This document shows, piece by piece, positions 44,671 to 53,768 of a DNA stretch of 64,000 bases. Within the stretch, counting starts at the first letter, position 1; every line of letters begins with the position of its first letter. The translations under genes and the position numbers were made by a program. Source of the stretch: CAZENU01 sp965222125 (lineage in GTDB: Bacteria > Chloroflexota > Dehalococcoidia > Lucifugimonadales > CAZENU01); contig CBDCTC010000006.1 in assembly GCA_965222125.1 (NCBI GenBank), positions 1,116,001 to 1,180,000 of the forward strand, given 5' to 3'. The notes under the pieces were generated by a model. It saw only the letters and a list, made by a program, of their open reading frames with translations, had not been told where the DNA came from and made no database searches.

Positions 44671-45807
44671 TCATCCTGTAGGCCCGCGACCAGAACCATA
44701 CGGCCTCACGATAACCCCGTGATGCCGTTGGGGAAGCCGTTCGATCTCGATATGGTAGGAACTTGGACCCACCGGGACATCATCGTGGAACTCGGATTGA
44801 TACCATGTCTTGTCGGCGTTCAGGTAGTACGAAAGCGTTTCAGCCGGCAGTGGCCCAGGCACAGGAATGACTGGGGGGACAACAGGAACAGGCGGGGGTA
44901 CCGGTACGGGAGTAACGGGCCGAACATGGCTGGGAATGTCCTCATAGGATGTATCTCCCCAAGCCCATCCCCACATGAAGTCCATATAGTCCCATCGCCA
45001 GCCATCGGGGAACTCCGTAGCAGCCATTTCCTGGGTCATGTACTCCTGGAGCCGTTCACGTTCGGTATCAACTCCTTCGGTCTGTCTCAGCACTGCCCAA
45101 GCTGTCTGTTGGTTTCGGATGGGATACGAAGCTGACGATGGGAAGTTGGCGAGGCCATCCGAGCCGATAGTCGTCCTCCAGACTTCCTTAGTTCTGTCAG
45201 TTTTTTCGATGACCTCGTAGTCACCCCAGATGATCCCATCGTTCTTGGGACCTGTGATGTTGCTGATGACGTAATTTGCCTAAGACCACGTCTTCGCAGT
45301 GTCGTAGGTCACTGTATACAGCAAGTCAAACTCGATACGGGTATCGTAAAGAGAAGGCAAGTTGAGAAGGTTGCGCTCTACGTACTTGATGTGAAGCTTC
45401 CACTCCTTTGAAAGTGTGCCATCAGGATTGGCTACCGGATCAGAGATTACCTCCCTATCCATCACGACCCCGTCGTCCTGAATCGGAGGAAGGGGAACGG
45501 AAACTCCGCCGGGGAACTGGGGCCACTCGAACTCAGTTCCGACAATCTCGACGTTCTGGTTCAACTTGACGGGATAGTAGCCCACTCCGCCTGACCCAGT
45601 AGACTGCCATGTTCCTTTCGCCCATGTGCCTTCGCGGACGAACGTAATTGGTGGGGCGTAGGTGAGCGAGCACCTAGACATGCCTGTATCTACAGGCACC
45701 GCCGGCGTAGTCGACTCAGGTACCCTCTTGATTGGGACGGTGAGACGTCGCAGCACCTCACCCAACTTGTCGCGGGTGGGCATTACATCGTTGACGCTCG
45801 GTGGCAT
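44671..45807 (-). pseudogene. Unknown protein of about 378 residues split by an in-frame TAG
   Basis: From an ATG at 45807 (AGGAGA upstream) the frame encodes VNDVMPTRDKLGEVLRRL and a beta-rich region ending TVTYDTAKTWS, then TAG at 45280-45282. The same frame continues with equally protein-like sequence (ANYVISNITGPKNDGIIWGD, RERLQEYMTQEMAATEF), a proline-rich linker (PVTPVPVPPPVPVVPPVIPV) and a C-terminal strand domain to 44671. Either a sense codon mutated to amber or the stop is read through. I do not recognise the family. It lies between the collagen-like and GH99-like genes. Confidence 0.55.
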
Positions 45808-46006
45808 TTCGTTTCTCCTGGTGGTCGGTCGGATTCTACGGCGTGTCCAGACTGCTACAGTGATAGCGGGAAAAGGCCCCGCTCGTCACGAGCATCGGTT
45901 GGTCACCGAGTTGAGTTTGGGATGCTGGTCATATATGCTTTTTGGTTGATTGAAGTTCAAGGCTGTGATTTTGCTCCACGCTCAAGAAAAGATGTTGCAC
46001 CGTTGC

Positions 46007-47158
46007 TCAGTCCGGCTCGAACATCTTGAAGAGAGTGTCACCGCTCATGAACCGACGTGCGTACCACGCGGTCTTGCGGACCAGCCTGTCCCCGGCAGGG
46101 GCAACTCCCTCCCCAGTGTCAGGCTCGATGTAGAGCTGCTCCATCCAGGCATTCCAGGCCCAGAGGATTATCAGATCAACTTCATTGCGCCGGTCGTAGA
46201 CCTGATGCCACTCGAAGTCGTACAGGTTTTCCTTCAGATACGGGTCATGCCGCACGGGTTCTGTGCGTCCCCAAGAGGGCAACCACCCGGGATGAGCGGC
46301 AAACAATAACCACTCGTCATACCGGGGAGACAGAATGACGGCATTGTCAACGGTTTGGAAGTACGGGAGGGGGTTGGTGATAACCCAGGCCCAGGCGTTG
46401 CCAGGGTCAACGTCCTTCTCCTTGAAACGGAAGCTGCGTAACGTAAAGCGGTCGTCGGGCGAGTCTTCATCAGGATCGAAGTAGAGCTCACCCACCGCTG
46501 CGAGCAGGGGCTTGCCCTCCCAGTTGAAGATTAGGTCTGGATAGACGCTGTAGACGTTGTTCCAAACGTAATCGAGGATCATCTGTTTCCTTGCGGCACT
46601 GAGGTTCCTGGCAGTACCGGGAACCAGAGTATGGTCGATTGTAGGTGTCACGATGTCTGGCCACGGCTCCACCATCAAGGCGACCTTGAAACGCAGGTTC
46701 TTCGATTGTATGTGGTTGAGTAGACGAATGAGGGCGTCGTGGCCGCGCTGTTCAATATAGCCGTCGTACACGCCATCGAGGTCGGCATCACCCCAACCCC
46801 ACCATGACACGATGATGGTGTCTATGCCTGCCTCCTCCATCTTTCGAAGCTGCCAGGCGATGGTGTCGTCGCTGTCGCTGGTGTAGTAGCCGATCTCCGG
46901 GCGGTTAGCCACGAAGCCAGTAATCAGTTGGTTGTTGACGATGTCGTTCCAATGAAACGTCTCCAGTCCTCCATCGGCAGGCCAGTTGTTCTCCCGGTCG
47001 TGGGAATATCCGAACCATTGGTACAAGATGGTGGCCACCGGGACATCTTTAGCACTGGCCAGAGATGTCTCCTTTGGCTCTGTCTTCCCGCACCCCGTTG
47101 CCGTCAGCACCACGAGCAGTGGCGTCAGCGCTGCAACGAGCACCAGTCTACGCGTCAT
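46007..47158 (-). CDS. GH99/WbsX-like lipoprotein, copy 1
   Basis: A 383-residue secreted lipoprotein. It has a signal peptide with lipobox LTATGC, then VPVATILYQWFGYSHD and RPEIGYYTSDSDDTIAWQL. RKMEEAGIDTIIVSWWGWGD and FKVALMVEPWP follow. The end is LIILWAWNAWMEQLYIEP and LVRKTAWYARRF. The 'PEIGYY...W...AGIDTIIVSWWG' layout is that of the glycoside hydrolase 99-like (endo-alpha-mannosidase fold) group. Action on surface or environmental glycans is inferred. The ATG at 47158 gives a clean signal peptide. Confidence 0.65.
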   Translation of the reverse strand: MTRRLVLVAALTPLLVVLTATGCGKTEPKETSLASAKDVPVATILYQWFGYSHDRENNWPADGGLETFHWNDIVNNQLITGFVANRPEIGYYTSDSDDTIAWQLRKMEEAGIDTIIVSWWGWGDADLDGVYDGYIEQRGHDALIRLLNHIQSKNLRFKVALMVEPWPDIVTPTIDHTLVPGTARNLSAARKQMILDYVWNNVYSVYPDLIFNWEGKPLLAAVGELYFDPDEDSPDDRFTLRSFRFKEKDVDPGNAWAWVITNPLPYFQTVDNAVILSPRYDEWLLFAAHPGWLPSWGRTEPVRHDPYLKENLYDFEWHQVYDRRNEVDLIILWAWNAWMEQLYIEPDTGEGVAPAGDRLVRKTAWYARRFMSGDTLFKMFEPD

Positions 47159-47415
47159 GAGACATCCCGGTCGGGGCGATGCGTCCAGATCACTGAAATC
47201 TGCCTCTGACGCATCGCCACAGGCTGCCGTTGCCGGAACGAAGAGCGCCGTTGTCGACGCCGGATTGCCGGTCCACCGTTGCACTCGTCGAGTCACCTTC
47301 AAGAATTGAGACAGGTCCGTATTCGTCGGCGCTTTCCGCATAAGCGGCTTATGAGCATAAACTCAATCCGCCGCTGCCCATGCTAGGACATGTGTTCTTT
47401 GGCTGTCAAGTCCCC

Positions 47416-47487
47416 TCATGACCTGTAGTCGTCTATGATCCACCGCTGCCCCACGAACCCCTCGCTCGTCAAGATCGGTATGCCCAT
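47416..47487 (-). pseudogene. Duplicated 5' end of the collagen-like gene
   Basis: From an ATG at 47487 with GGAGAGGAG upstream, the frame encodes MGIPILTSEGFVGQRWIIDD then YRS and stop. The EGFVGQRWIIDDY segment is the same as the sequence just upstream of the collagen-like frame at 44.5 kb. Only 23 codons survive, so this is a truncated duplicate. It shows what the collagen-like N-terminus probably looked like before its one-base loss. Confidence 0.55.
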
Positions 47488-47510
47488 AGCTCCTCTCCTT
47501 TCTCTGTGTC

Positions 47511-48085
47511 CTAGTTTGAGTCGCCCGGTGCTTGAACCGTAATCGACGCAGTATCGCTGTCACTCGCTCCCTGACTGTCCGTCACCGTCAGCTTGAACGT
47601 CAGTACCGTCGCGCTGGATGGCGCAGTGAAGGTCGGGCTGACCGCCGTGTTGTCGCTGAGCGTCACCCCCGCACTCGCTATCGCGCCGTGAGCCGACCCG
47701 AAGTCCTGCTCCCACCGGTAGCTCAGTGTGTCCCCTGCGTCGGGGTCGCTGCTGCCAGAACCGTTCAGCGTCACGGTAGCTCCCGTGTTCACCGTCTGGG
47801 TCAGAGCCTGAATCGGCTACAGGAGGCCGGGTCACCCTGATGGTCACCTCGTCCGTGTCGCTGCCTCCCTTACCGTCCGAGACCGTCACTCGGAACTTCA
47901 ATTTCGTCAGCGTTGAAGGAGCGGTAAAGGTCGGGCTAGCGGCTGTCGGGCTACTCAGAGTTACGTTTGTGCCCGATACCTTTGTCCATCTGTAGCTCAG
48001 CGGATCGCCATCGGGGGTCCGTGCTCCACGAAGCGTCAAGGGTGACGGTCGCTCTAGGATCGCCCACCTGGTCATTGCCCACTGA
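47511..48085 (-). pseudogene. Two PKD-type domains, frameshifted
   Basis: Reading leftward from 48085, one frame gives VGNDQVGDPRATVTLDAS. After one extra C it gives DGDPLSYRWTKVSGTNVTL and VTVSDGKGGSDTDEVTIRV, a complete PKD/Ig-like domain. Another shift leads to NTGATVTLNGSGSSDPDAGD and LTVTDSQGASDSDTASITV, a second PKD domain, ending at 47511. These domains are usual in secreted glycan-active or adhesive proteins. At least two frameshifts make the gene non-functional. It probably once belonged to the neighbouring GH99-like product. Confidence 0.6.
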
Positions 48086-48200
48086 TCGATGTCCTCATTG
48101 CGCGGACATATCCGGGCAGGAGTTTATGCTTCTTCTCGCTGTTGTGGAGCTTCATGGCGGCATCGTCAACATCCCAAATGTAACGGCTGACCTCGTCGGC

Positions 48201-49376
48201 TTAGTCGAAGTGTTCGAAGGGCAGCCCCGCGCGGAACAACTTGGCGTAGTGGGCAGTCTTGCGGACGTAGAGGTCGCCGACGGCGTACGCACCAATGCCG
48301 GAGTCGGGTTCGATGTAGCAGACCTCCCAGTACGAGTTCCAGTACCATATCCACATCAGCTTGATTTCTGAGCGTCGCGGATTCTCTATGATCTCACGCC
48401 AGGCGTCGTCGTACTTTCCTTCGGTTCCCAATGGGTCAACTTCAGGAAGGTTTACTGGCCTGTTAGTTTCCCCTCCTACCGGAGGGTTGTAGTAGTCGAA
48501 GTAGGGGATGTTCGCAGCATATGTCACGACGCTGGTGAACCGCGGCCAGATGTTCACAACACCATCGACTCCAGGGATCGCGGATGGGGGGTCCCGATAC
48601 ACATAGTCGGTGGTGAACTCGTCCTCGTCCTCGTGGTTGTTAGAGACTTCAATCAATCTGAACCGGCTATCTGTCCAGCCGTGGTTTCTCCACCAACCAC
48701 CTTTCACGTCCGGAACTCCGAATAGGGCGGGCCTTCCATCCAGGTGAAGTGCAAGGCTGCCATATTCTGATGGAGCGTAGAAGTTACTCCACGCATAGTC
48801 TGCGACCATCTGCCGCTGTTGGTCCGTCAGGTCAGCCGTGGATATTGGTACGACCCCCCCTACGAAGAAAGTGAATGCTTCGGCGAGCAGAGCGAATTTC
48901 ATCGGGAGGCTATTGGCCTTGATGTAGTCCAGTACCATCCGGATCGTCTCTTGGTACTGCGCATGCAATCCTTCCGAATCGATCGTCCCATCGAGTCTGT
49001 CATCTCCCCATCCAGACCAGGAAATGATGATGGTGTCGATGCCGGCCCTCTGCATCTGTTCCAGCTGCCACGCGATGGTCGCTGGGTCCTTCGACGCATA
49101 CCAGCCAATTTCCGGCCAGATCGTGGTGAACCCCGACCAAGGGAACGGACTGTCGGCTCCAAGCGGACCGTAGGCGTTCCAATGTGTCGTGCCTCTTCCA
49201 CCGGTAGCCGCATACGGTGCCGCTTGTTGGAATCCGTGACCTACGTAAAACACCGTAGCTATGGGTACGTCATTCGAAATAGGCGACTCCTCTTGCCTCG
49301 TCGGCGCATTCCCACACCCCGCTACCGTTGCCGCTAGCAACGCCAGAACTATGGCTCTCAGCCACCTACGTGCCAT
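48201..49376 (-). CDS. GH99/WbsX-like lipoprotein, copy 2
   Basis: A 391-residue lipoprotein with lipobox ATVAGC. It shares with copy 1 the block IWPEIGWYASKDPATIAWQL, MQRAGIDTIIISWSGWGDD, MKFALLAEAF, an IWYWNSYWEVCYIEPDSGIG region and VRKTAHYAKLF near the end. The stop follows FEHFD. Protein-like sequence continues in frame behind the TAA (ADEVSRYIWDVDDAAMKLHN), so a longer ancestral form is possible. The start at 49376 overlaps the end of the chimeric pseudogene by 11 nt. Confidence 0.65.
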   Translation of the reverse strand: MARRWLRAIVLALLAATVAGCGNAPTRQEESPISNDVPIATVFYVGHGFQQAAPYAATGGRGTTHWNAYGPLGADSPFPWSGFTTIWPEIGWYASKDPATIAWQLEQMQRAGIDTIIISWSGWGDDRLDGTIDSEGLHAQYQETIRMVLDYIKANSLPMKFALLAEAFTFFVGGVVPISTADLTDQQRQMVADYAWSNFYAPSEYGSLALHLDGRPALFGVPDVKGGWWRNHGWTDSRFRLIEVSNNHEDEDEFTTDYVYRDPPSAIPGVDGVVNIWPRFTSVVTYAANIPYFDYYNPPVGGETNRPVNLPEVDPLGTEGKYDDAWREIIENPRRSEIKLMWIWYWNSYWEVCYIEPDSGIGAYAVGDLYVRKTAHYAKLFRAGLPFEHFD

Positions 49377-49920
49377 GGTCCACCTCAATATCAACGTCAC
49401 CGCCGTCTTCTCTTCGCCCTTGCCCTCCAATGGGCTGTCCAGCTAGGAACTGGCCGTAGTACGCAGCAGTCCTCTCCACGAGAGACCTGTCGTCGCTCAT
49501 GGGAGAGACGCCCTTGTCCGGTTCGATGGCTGCGTGTTCCTTACCGTGGAAAGACGACGTACATCCCGTCGTCTGAAATCATCTGAGGCAGCCATGCCGG
49601 ATCGGGATACCAGTTCCAGTCCTAATGCTCTCGCCGGTTTCAAGATCGAAACCAAACCAGAGGTACATCACCGCTGCCAGTGGCACGTCATCCGGCATGT
49701 ACAATTCCCCTTTCTTCGCCGCATCCCCGCACGCAGTTGCCGCCATCACGGCGACGCAGACTATCGGCGCGTCTCCCAGGCTTTGAGCCGGGACGACAGT
49801 CGTCCAATCCTCCTCTATCGCCCCGGTCGAAGGATTAGGTACCAGATCAGGGCCGGCGGACCGTAAGAAGAAATTGCAGGCCAAGTTGATACCATCAAGC
49901 AGTTGTGCTTTAGTCGGCAT
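49366..49920 (-). pseudogene. Chimeric GH99-like remnant
   Basis: An intact start (AGGAG, ATG at 49920) encodes MPTKAQLLDGINLACNFFLR and VVPAQSLGDAPI. This runs into a lipoprotein-like front (VMAATACGDAAKKGELYMPD, DVPLAAVMYLWFGFDLETGES) and then jumps to a C-terminal segment in shifted frames (YPDPAWLPQMISDDGMYVVF, EPDKGVSPMSDDRSLVERTA). The catalytic middle is deleted. It appears to be a recombination product of two genes. Its last codons overlap the start of copy 2. Confidence 0.6.
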
Positions 49921-49933
49921 ATCCGTCTCCTGT

Positions 49934-50924
49934 CTAGCGGCTGAACTCGTCGAAGTGCTCGAAGGGCTGACCAATTCTGAACAGGTTGGCGTAATGGGCC
50001 GTCTTTCTGACGTAGAGGTCACCGACAGCATAGGCGCCTACACCCGAATCCGGCTCAATGGAACTCATCTCATCGTAATTGTTCCAAGACCAAAGCCAGA
50101 TCATTCGGACTTCAGAACGTCTGGGATGCTCGATAATTTGACGCCATGCATGGTCATACAGCCCCTCTTTGCCGAGGGGATCGATATGTATCGTATTGCC
50201 TTATTTATCCAGGAGAATCCCGGGTGACCTGACAGGAACGTGAACATGTTTGTGTGCCTGGGCCAGATGGTGACAATACCGTCAACTCCTGGAATTGCAG
50301 AGGGAGGAGGCTGGTAGACATATACCGATGTGAATCTGTCCTCATGGCTGTGATTTTCTGACAACTCAATAAGCTCAAACCTAGGATCACTGAATCGGTG
50401 TCTGCCCCACCAGGCATCCGGACGCCTATCGTCGGTCCAACCCGAAGCGAAGATAGTTGGACGCTCACCGTCCAAACTGAGTGCGATGTCCTTGTATTTT
50501 GAAGACGGGCCAAAGTACGTATCCCACATATAGTCTGTCACCATCTGTCTCTGTGCATCAGTGAGATCGTCTGCCCCGCCAAAGCCTTCGAATTCGGGGA
50601 AATTCACGACAAGCAAGGTGAACTTCAGTGGGAGGTTGTTATCAAGGATATGATCCAGGATCCTCTGAATTGTTGGTTCGATGTGTGCAGGGATGTGGTT
50701 CATATCAACATCACCGTCCAGATCGACATCTCCCCAACCACCCCAGCCAATAATCAATGTGTTGCTCTCGCCGGTTTCAAGGTCGAAACCGTACCAGAGG
50801 TACATCAACGCTGCCAGTGCACGTCATTCGGCATGTGCTTGGGCTCCTCTCTGGCGTCCCTGCACCCGATCATCGTCAGCACGAACACCGACGCCAGCGC
50901 AAGTCCGAGGCCTCTGCGAGCCAT
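49934..50924 (-). pseudogene. GH99-like lipoprotein, copy 3, decayed
   Basis: The start at 50924 gives a signal peptide (MARRGLGLALASVFVLTMIG, then C) and MPNDV. One base is lost and MYLWYGFDLETGES follows in another frame. About 100 codons are missing before TLIIGWGGWGDVDLDGDV. A further shift near 50220 leads to a C-terminus in another frame (VRKTAHYANLF, PFEHFDEFSR, stop at 49934). The MYLWxGFDLETGES segment is nearly identical to that of the neighbouring chimera, suggesting recombination between copies. Confidence 0.65.
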
Positions 50925-51177
50925 GGGCACCTCCGGAGGGGAGTGATATCTCCATCGTATCTTCGCCGTCGACATGTGCGTCCCTCGGCCAGAGGGCTGA
51001 GTTGACCATTGCGGCGGACGACAGCACTAATGTTCTTCGTTTGTCAAGTTCCCCAAACGTGAGAGGAAACAGCTCGGCCCCCTCGCTCCCGGAGTGGCAC
51101 TACCCAAAGGTCTATTGGTACGATAGAAGCACTGACGCTCGGACCGCGGTTGGCGGCGTCAGACGTGCGGATTGCCT

Positions 51178-51265
51178 GCCGAAGTGGCGGAACGGTAGAC
51201 GCGGCGGTCTCAAAAACCGTTGGGGGTTAAACCCCGTGCCGGTTCGACTCCGGCCTTCGGCACCA
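51178..51265 (+). tRNA. tRNA-Leu (CAA)
   Basis: An 88-nt type II tRNA with encoded CCA. The acceptor stem GCCGAAG pairs with CTTCGGC, followed by ACCA. The anticodon stem GCGGT/ACCGT encloses CTCAAAA with anticodon CAA at 51211-51213. The long variable arm has the TTGGGGGTTAAACCCC hairpin, and the T-arm contains GGTTCGACTCC. It decodes UUG leucine codons. It lies at the right end of the envelope-protein island, but no copy of its 3' end was seen elsewhere in the window, so an integration site is not shown. Confidence 0.95.
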
Positions 51266-51341
51266 AGCCCATTCTTTCTCGTCCAATCTCGCATGGGACA
51301 GCGCGGGACGAGTGTTGCTCGAGGAACGGGCTGACGGGAGC

Positions 51342-52175
51342 ATGAGAATGGACTCCAGAGAGCTGGACGCCCGGATCGCTGCCTTGGAGCGTGACCTGGA
51401 GCACGGGGCGGGACTTCTGACCGCGCGCGGCGTGGAGATTCTCCGCGACGCCTGCGCGGCCATGCCGCGGAAGCGCTGGGCCGAGGAGCTGCCCCGGGTC
51501 GCGGAACGCATCTGGGCCGCCAAGCCCGCGATGGCGGGGCTGAGGAACGCCGTGCGGCTGCTGCTGAGCGATCTGCTGGAGCTGGGCCCGGACGGTGATG
51601 ACGCTGCCGTTCGGGAGCTTGCCTGGCGGCTGACGGACGGCCTCCGGAGGGTCGGCGACATGGCCGCGGACAACGCCGCGGCGGCGCTCGGCCCGCACGC
51701 GAGGGTCGTGACGTGCAGCTACAGCTCCGCGGTGACTCGCACCCTCATCGCCGCGGCCCGTTTCGGACCGCCGGGGTCGGTCGTGGTGTACGAGCCGTGC
51801 ACGAGGCCCGACGCGCCGGGGCGCCGTCTGGCCGACGCAGTCGCGGCCGCGGGCTGGCCCGCGGCCGTTCATGCCGGGCCGGCGGCCGAGGCCGTAGAGC
51901 GCGCCGACCTGGTGCTGGTCGGCGCGGACGCGGTGACTACGGGCGCGTTGGTAAACGGCGCGCCGACCGCCGAGCTCGCCGCCGCCGCGCTCGACCGCGT
52001 TCCCCTCTACGTCGTGTGCGAGACGATCAAGTTCACCGACGACGCCGCGACCGCGCCGGGGTACGACCGCGTTTCGCTGGAACGGGTCACGGACGTGATC
52101 ACCGAGAACGGCCGCCTGTCGCGGCCGGCGATCGCCGACTATCTGACGCGGCACGGGCGGGCCGTCCCCCGATAG
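51342..52175 (+). CDS. eIF-2B/MtnA-like (ribose-1,5-bisphosphate isomerase-type) protein
   Basis: A 277-residue protein of the eIF2B alpha/beta/delta family. An N-terminal helical domain leads to HARVVTCSYSSAVTRTLIAA, VVVYEPCTRPDAPGRRLA and the hallmark LVLVGADAVTTGALVNG. In bacteria this fold covers methylthioribose-1-phosphate isomerase and ribose-1,5-bisphosphate isomerase. The Cys in VTCSYSS and Asp in GADAV fit the sugar-phosphate isomerase active site. The exact substrate is unresolved. The thioesterase gene follows 37 nt later. Confidence 0.75.
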   Translation: MRMDSRELDARIAALERDLEHGAGLLTARGVEILRDACAAMPRKRWAEELPRVAERIWAAKPAMAGLRNAVRLLLSDLLELGPDGDDAAVRELAWRLTDGLRRVGDMAADNAAAALGPHARVVTCSYSSAVTRTLIAAARFGPPGSVVVYEPCTRPDAPGRRLADAVAAAGWPAAVHAGPAAEAVERADLVLVGADAVTTGALVNGAPTAELAAAALDRVPLYVVCETIKFTDDAATAPGYDRVSLERVTDVITENGRLSRPAIADYLTRHGRAVPR

Positions 52176-52212
52176 TAGGATTGGGCGCGCGGCGACTGGA
52201 GGCCCCAAGACC

Positions 52213-52695
52213 ATGAACGAAGGCGAGAGCGGTCTTCCGCTCAACGACGAGACGGACTACGGTCTCTGCTTTGTCTGCGGACCGCGCAACCGGTCGGGGC
52301 TGCGGCTGCGCTTCGAGCGCGACGGCGACGTCGTGACGTCGACATTCCGCGGACGCGAGGAGCACCAGGGCTTTCCCGGCTACGTCCACGGCGGCGTCAT
52401 CACGGCCCTGCTGGACGAGACGATGAGCCGCGTGTCGCTGCTGGAGGACCGGTGGACCATGACCGCACGCATGGAGGTCCGGTTCCGGAGGCCCGTCCCG
52501 GTCGACCAGCCGGTTACGGCGGTCGCCGAGAAGCTGACCGAGCGGCGCGGCTTCGTCGAGGTCGAGGGGCGCGTCCTGCTGCCCGACAGCACGGTCGCGG
52601 CGTCCGCCTCCGGGACCTTCGCATACCTGAACGAGGAGTCGCTGGCGCAAATGAGCGAGGGGTACCCGCTGCTGGCCAGCCGGTGGATGAGGTAG
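52213..52695 (+). CDS. PaaI-type hotdog-fold thioesterase
   Basis: A 160-residue protein. CFVCGPRNRSGLRLRF is the front typical of this subgroup. HQGFPGYVHGGVITALLDET carries the catalytic HGG region and Asp/Glu, and MEVRFRRPVPVDQPV follows. Expected activity is hydrolysis of acyl-CoA thioesters. Length is normal for a single-hotdog enzyme. It is cotranscribed with the eIF2B-like gene and convergent with the NHL gene. Confidence 0.83.
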   Translation: MNEGESGLPLNDETDYGLCFVCGPRNRSGLRLRFERDGDVVTSTFRGREEHQGFPGYVHGGVITALLDETMSRVSLLEDRWTMTARMEVRFRRPVPVDQPVTAVAEKLTERRGFVEVEGRVLLPDSTVAASASGTFAYLNEESLAQMSEGYPLLASRWMR

Positions 52696-52711
52696 GCGCC
52701 GCCCGCCGGGG

Positions 52712-53752
52712 CTAGCCCGACCTGAGCTGGTATACCTGGAAGCGGTGGCGGTTCGTCTCGGGTATGTAGACCCTGCCCTCGGAGTCGAGCGATACCGCCG
52801 TCGGGCCCCAGAAGTAGGGCTCCGTCTGCGACGACTCGTGGTACGGCTCCCGCAGGTGCTCGGGCAGCTCCGATACCAGGTTCGACCGCTCGCGGGTCGA
52901 CATCTCGTCCGGGTTGGAGGCGAAGAACTCCTTCGCCCATTTCGACAGCGTGGCGCGGCCGCGCTCGTTCCACAGGAGGGCGCCGTCGGGGCCCAGCACC
53001 TGCAGCCGCTCGTTGCCCCAGTCGGACACGTATATGTTCCCGTCAGCGTCGACGGCGACCCCGGAGGGCCGGTGGAGCTGTCCGTCGCCTCGTCCCGGCT
53101 CCCCGAAGGAGGCCAGGAACCGGCCTTCGGAGCTGAACTTCTGGACCCGGTCGTTGCGCCAGTCGGCGACGTAGACGTCGTCATCGGCGTCGACCGCGAG
53201 GCCCCAGGGCATGTCGAGCTGTCCCGCGGCGTTGCCGTGGCCGCCCCACTGCGACATATAGGCGCCGTCGCGGTCGAACTTCTGGATGCGGTGGTTGTGC
53301 TGGTCGGCCACGTACACGTCGTCGTTGGAGTCGATGGCGATCCCGGCGGGGCCGTCGAGCTCTCCGTCCCCGGACCCGCGGGAGCCCCACCTGTCTAGAA
53401 ACTTGCCCGACAGGTCGAACACCGAGACGCGGTGGTTGTTCTCGTCCGTGATATGAAGGCGTTCGCGGCTGTCGAAGGCCAGGCAGACGGGCAGCGTGAC
53501 CTGGCCGTCGCCGTCCCCGTAGCCGAGTCTGAACTCGTCCAGGTACTCCTCGTCGAGGTTGCAGATGCCGATGCGGATGGACGCGGCGCGCGGAGGATCG
53601 CAGCGATTGAGCACGCAGATGCGGCCGTCGCGTGTGACCGCGATGTCGTACGGGTTGGCGAAGCCGCGGCCGTTGTCGCCGTTGTTGACGATGCCGATGG
53701 TCTTGACGTACTCCAGCGTAACCGCCGCCGCCGCTTTTGTACTCATGCTCAT
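52712..53752 (-). CDS. NHL-repeat beta-propeller protein
   Basis: A 346-residue protein with at least five NHL blades. Repeats of the type GELDGPAGIAIDSNDDVYVA and DQHNHRIQKFDRDG recur (GQLDMPWGLAVDADDDVYVA, GQLHRPSGVAVDADGNIYVS). No signal peptide is visible. NHL proteins usually act as ligand-binding or peptidylglycine-lyase-like propellers. Its start lies 16 nt after the DUF1800 stop on the same strand, so it belongs to the DUF1501-DUF1800-NHL transcript. Confidence 0.8.
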   Translation of the reverse strand: MSMSTKAAAAVTLEYVKTIGIVNNGDNGRGFANPYDIAVTRDGRICVLNRCDPPRAASIRIGICNLDEEYLDEFRLGYGDGDGQVTLPVCLAFDSRERLHITDENNHRVSVFDLSGKFLDRWGSRGSGDGELDGPAGIAIDSNDDVYVADQHNHRIQKFDRDGAYMSQWGGHGNAAGQLDMPWGLAVDADDDVYVADWRNDRVQKFSSEGRFLASFGEPGRGDGQLHRPSGVAVDADGNIYVSDWGNERLQVLGPDGALLWNERGRATLSKWAKEFFASNPDEMSTRERSNLVSELPEHLREPYHESSQTEPYFWGPTAVSLDSEGRVYIPETNRHRFQVYQLRSG

Positions 53753-53768
53753 GACGCTCCGGCGCCCG

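Noticed and set aside
21099..45282. Reassignment of TAG (for example pyrrolysine, given the methyltransferase genes at the left end)
   Set aside because: TAG is used as the normal stop of copA and the amidohydrolase. The two in-frame TAGs are in an IS21 transposase and an island gene, not in MttB-type methyltransferases.
51178..51265. tRNA-Leu as the attachment site of the 43-51 kb island
   Set aside because: No integrase gene and no second copy of the tRNA 3' end was found in the window, so integration there cannot be supported.
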